From positions 1 to 41,375 of the forward strand of contig CAIKXY010000008.1 of assembly GCA_903831595.1 (NCBI GenBank): 41,375 nt of DNA. The letters run 5' to 3'. Positions 40,320-41,375 of the stretch are shown here, piece after piece. The first letter of the stretch is position 1. The number at the start of each line of letters is the position of its first letter. The position numbers and the translations under genes were made by a program. The stretch comes from an uncultured bacterium. GTDB lineage: Bacteria; Patescibacteriota; Minisyncoccia; Phycocordibacterales; GWA1-40-21. The notes below the pieces were generated by a model. The model searched no databases. It saw only the letters and a program-made list of their open reading frames with translations, and was not told the origin of the DNA.

Positions 40320-41261
40320 ATGAATGAATATAATAAACCAATATTAAGTATATGTATACCAACATATAACAGAGTAAATAGTCTTAAAGAGACTATTCTT
40401 TCTATCATAAAGCAAGAAAGATTCAGAAAAACTGATGATGTTGAAATAATAATTTCTGATAATTGTTCTGATGATAATACTGCGACTGTGGTTAATGATT
40501 ATACAAAAATTTATGGTAATAAAATAAGATATTATAAAAATAAATATAATATTTTTGACTTAAATTTTCAACAAGCACTATCATATGGCGAAGGAGTATT
40601 TCTTAAATTAAACAATGACACATTAAAACATCGTGATGGATCATTGGACAAAATAATTGAAATAATTAACAAAGAGAAAGCGGGAGATAATCTCTTGTTC
40701 TTTTTAAATGGAGAAAAAGGACTTACCAACACAACCTTATGTAATAACATTGATTCTTTTGTAAAAAAAGTATCATTTTTTTCAACGTGGATAGGCGCAT
40801 TCGGTATATGGAAAAATGATTTTGTTAATTTGAAAAGTTTTAGTAGACGATCAGACTTAAAACTAATTCAGGTTGATGTGTTGTTTAGATTAATAAATTT
40901 GGGGAGAAAAGTGCTTGTAATTAATGATAAATTATTTGATACTATTCCTCCTGGGAAAAAAGGCGGATATGATTTGCTAACAGTATTTTTGGATAATTAT
41001 ATTTTTCTATTAACCGAACAATTAGGTATTGGTGCCCTTTCAAAAAAAACATTTAAACAGGAGAAGAGAAAACTGTTACTAAAATATTTAGCACCTGCCC
41101 TTGTTTACACAAAATTATGGCCTGGATTGAATTGTTTTGAAGTGAAAAATAAATATAGCAGAATATTTAATCATTACAAAAAAGATATTGTGACATTATT
41201 TTTGTTTTATATTTATTATTATTTATTAATTCCATATTTATTTATTAAAATACAAAAATGA
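40320..41261 (+). CDS. Family 2 glycosyltransferase
   Basis: 313 residues. GT-A start LSICIPTYNRVNSLKETILS, then EIIISDNCSDDN (nucleotide-binding Asp). The usual DxD is only loosely matched by LNNDTLKHRD (about residue 100), so the metal site is atypical. A C-terminal hydrophobic stretch (about 285-310, FLFYIYYYLLIPYLFI) may attach it to the membrane. Sugar unknown. The stop overlaps the next ATG (ATGA). Very AT-rich compared with the housekeeping genes. Confidence 0.82.
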   Translation: MNEYNKPILSICIPTYNRVNSLKETILSIIKQERFRKTDDVEIIISDNCSDDNTATVVNDYTKIYGNKIRYYKNKYNIFDLNFQQALSYGEGVFLKLNNDTLKHRDGSLDKIIEIINKEKAGDNLLFFLNGEKGLTNTTLCNNIDSFVKKVSFFSTWIGAFGIWKNDFVNLKSFSRRSDLKLIQVDVLFRLINLGRKVLVINDKLFDTIPPGKKGGYDLLTVFLDNYIFLLTEQLGIGALSKKTFKQEKRKLLLKYLAPALVYTKLWPGLNCFEVKNKYSRIFNHYKKDIVTLFLFYIYYYLLIPYLFIKIQK

Positions 41262-41375
41262 AATTCAACGTCATCACAGTCACATATGGAGAAAGGTTTA
41301 AATTTCTTAGACAAGTCTTAGATGCAACTGTTTCTGATGCTAATGTAGATAAGATAATACTTGTTGATAATGACT
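41258..41375 (+). CDS. Family 2 glycosyltransferase, N-terminal fragment (runs off the right edge)
   Basis: 39 codons are visible: a beta strand FNVITVTYGER, a helix, and DKIILVDND at the edge, which is the first strand-helix-strand of a GT-A fold. It overlaps the previous gene by four bases (ATGA). The rest is outside the window. Confidence 0.75.
   Translation, partial: MKFNVITVTYGERFKFLRQVLDATVSDANVDKIILVDND

Noticed and set aside
1-41375. CRISPR array, transposase or prophage
   Set aside because: No regularly spaced direct repeats, transposase, integrase or phage structural genes were seen on either strand.

Overview
The window is AT-rich, densely packed bacterial DNA using the standard code: TGA is a genuine stop, seen in ATGA stop/start overlaps. 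I infer a member of the Candidate Phyla Radiation (Patescibacteria, Parcubacteria-like). The reasons are trimmed translation enzymes (ThrS without TGS, PheS without its N-terminal coiled coil, PheT without the EMAPII-like tRNA-binding domain), many single-gene promoters abutting start codons, sortase and lytic transglycosylase surface genes, and orphan small genes. A TGA-recoding lineage (Gracilibacteria/Absconditabacteria) is excluded. Species cannot be named from the sequence alone.

Layout, left to right. 1-684: 5' part of rnhB and a small orphan gene, both on the minus strand. 810-6620: dnaE, an S51-like hydrolase, and thrS behind a T-box riboswitch. 6663-9043: two small orphan genes, then a sortase and a CARDB/PKD-type surface protein fired from interlocked divergent promoters. 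9106-15269: gyrB, then pheS, a SemiSWEET-like transporter, pheT and a C39-like peptidase; pheT carries an in-frame NlpC/P60 peptidase domain inside its B5 domain. 15361-17465: membrane glycosyltransferase, membrane-anchored thioredoxin-fold protein, a palindromic element, tRNA-Thr(TGT). 17510-23859: rpsB-tsf, prfA, rpmE, a coiled-coil lytic transglycosylase, an unknown protein behind a promoter whose spacer contains ten G, and rplY. 24061-28787: class I aldolase, an Rpe-like protein, RpiB, a membrane protein, gatB, and a small orphan membrane gene. 28829-35087: obg, MYG1, a membrane protein, secA with three coupled genes (ParB-like, deoxynucleotide N-glycosidase-like, MTH1-like Nudix), and a 26-residue Lys-rich peptide gene. 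35443-41375: murB, an O-antigen-ligase/Wzy-type protein with TPRs, a flippase and two family 2 glycosyltransferases, the last cut by the window edge.

Most genes serve replication, translation, sugar-phosphate metabolism and envelope building. Two start styles coexist. Many housekeeping genes have an (often extended) -10 hexamer 6-10 nt before the start codon, implying leaderless or nearly leaderless mRNA. Several small orphan genes have a full AGGAGG ribosome binding site. The most unusual points are the peptidase domain inside PheT, the poly-G promoter spacer, the T-box in a probable CPR genome, the nucleotide-pool cassette behind secA, and several palindromic elements that touch gene starts or a tRNA end. 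The only gene-free stretch over 300 bases is 35088-35442; it holds a 17-bp inverted-repeat element and a second weak hairpin.
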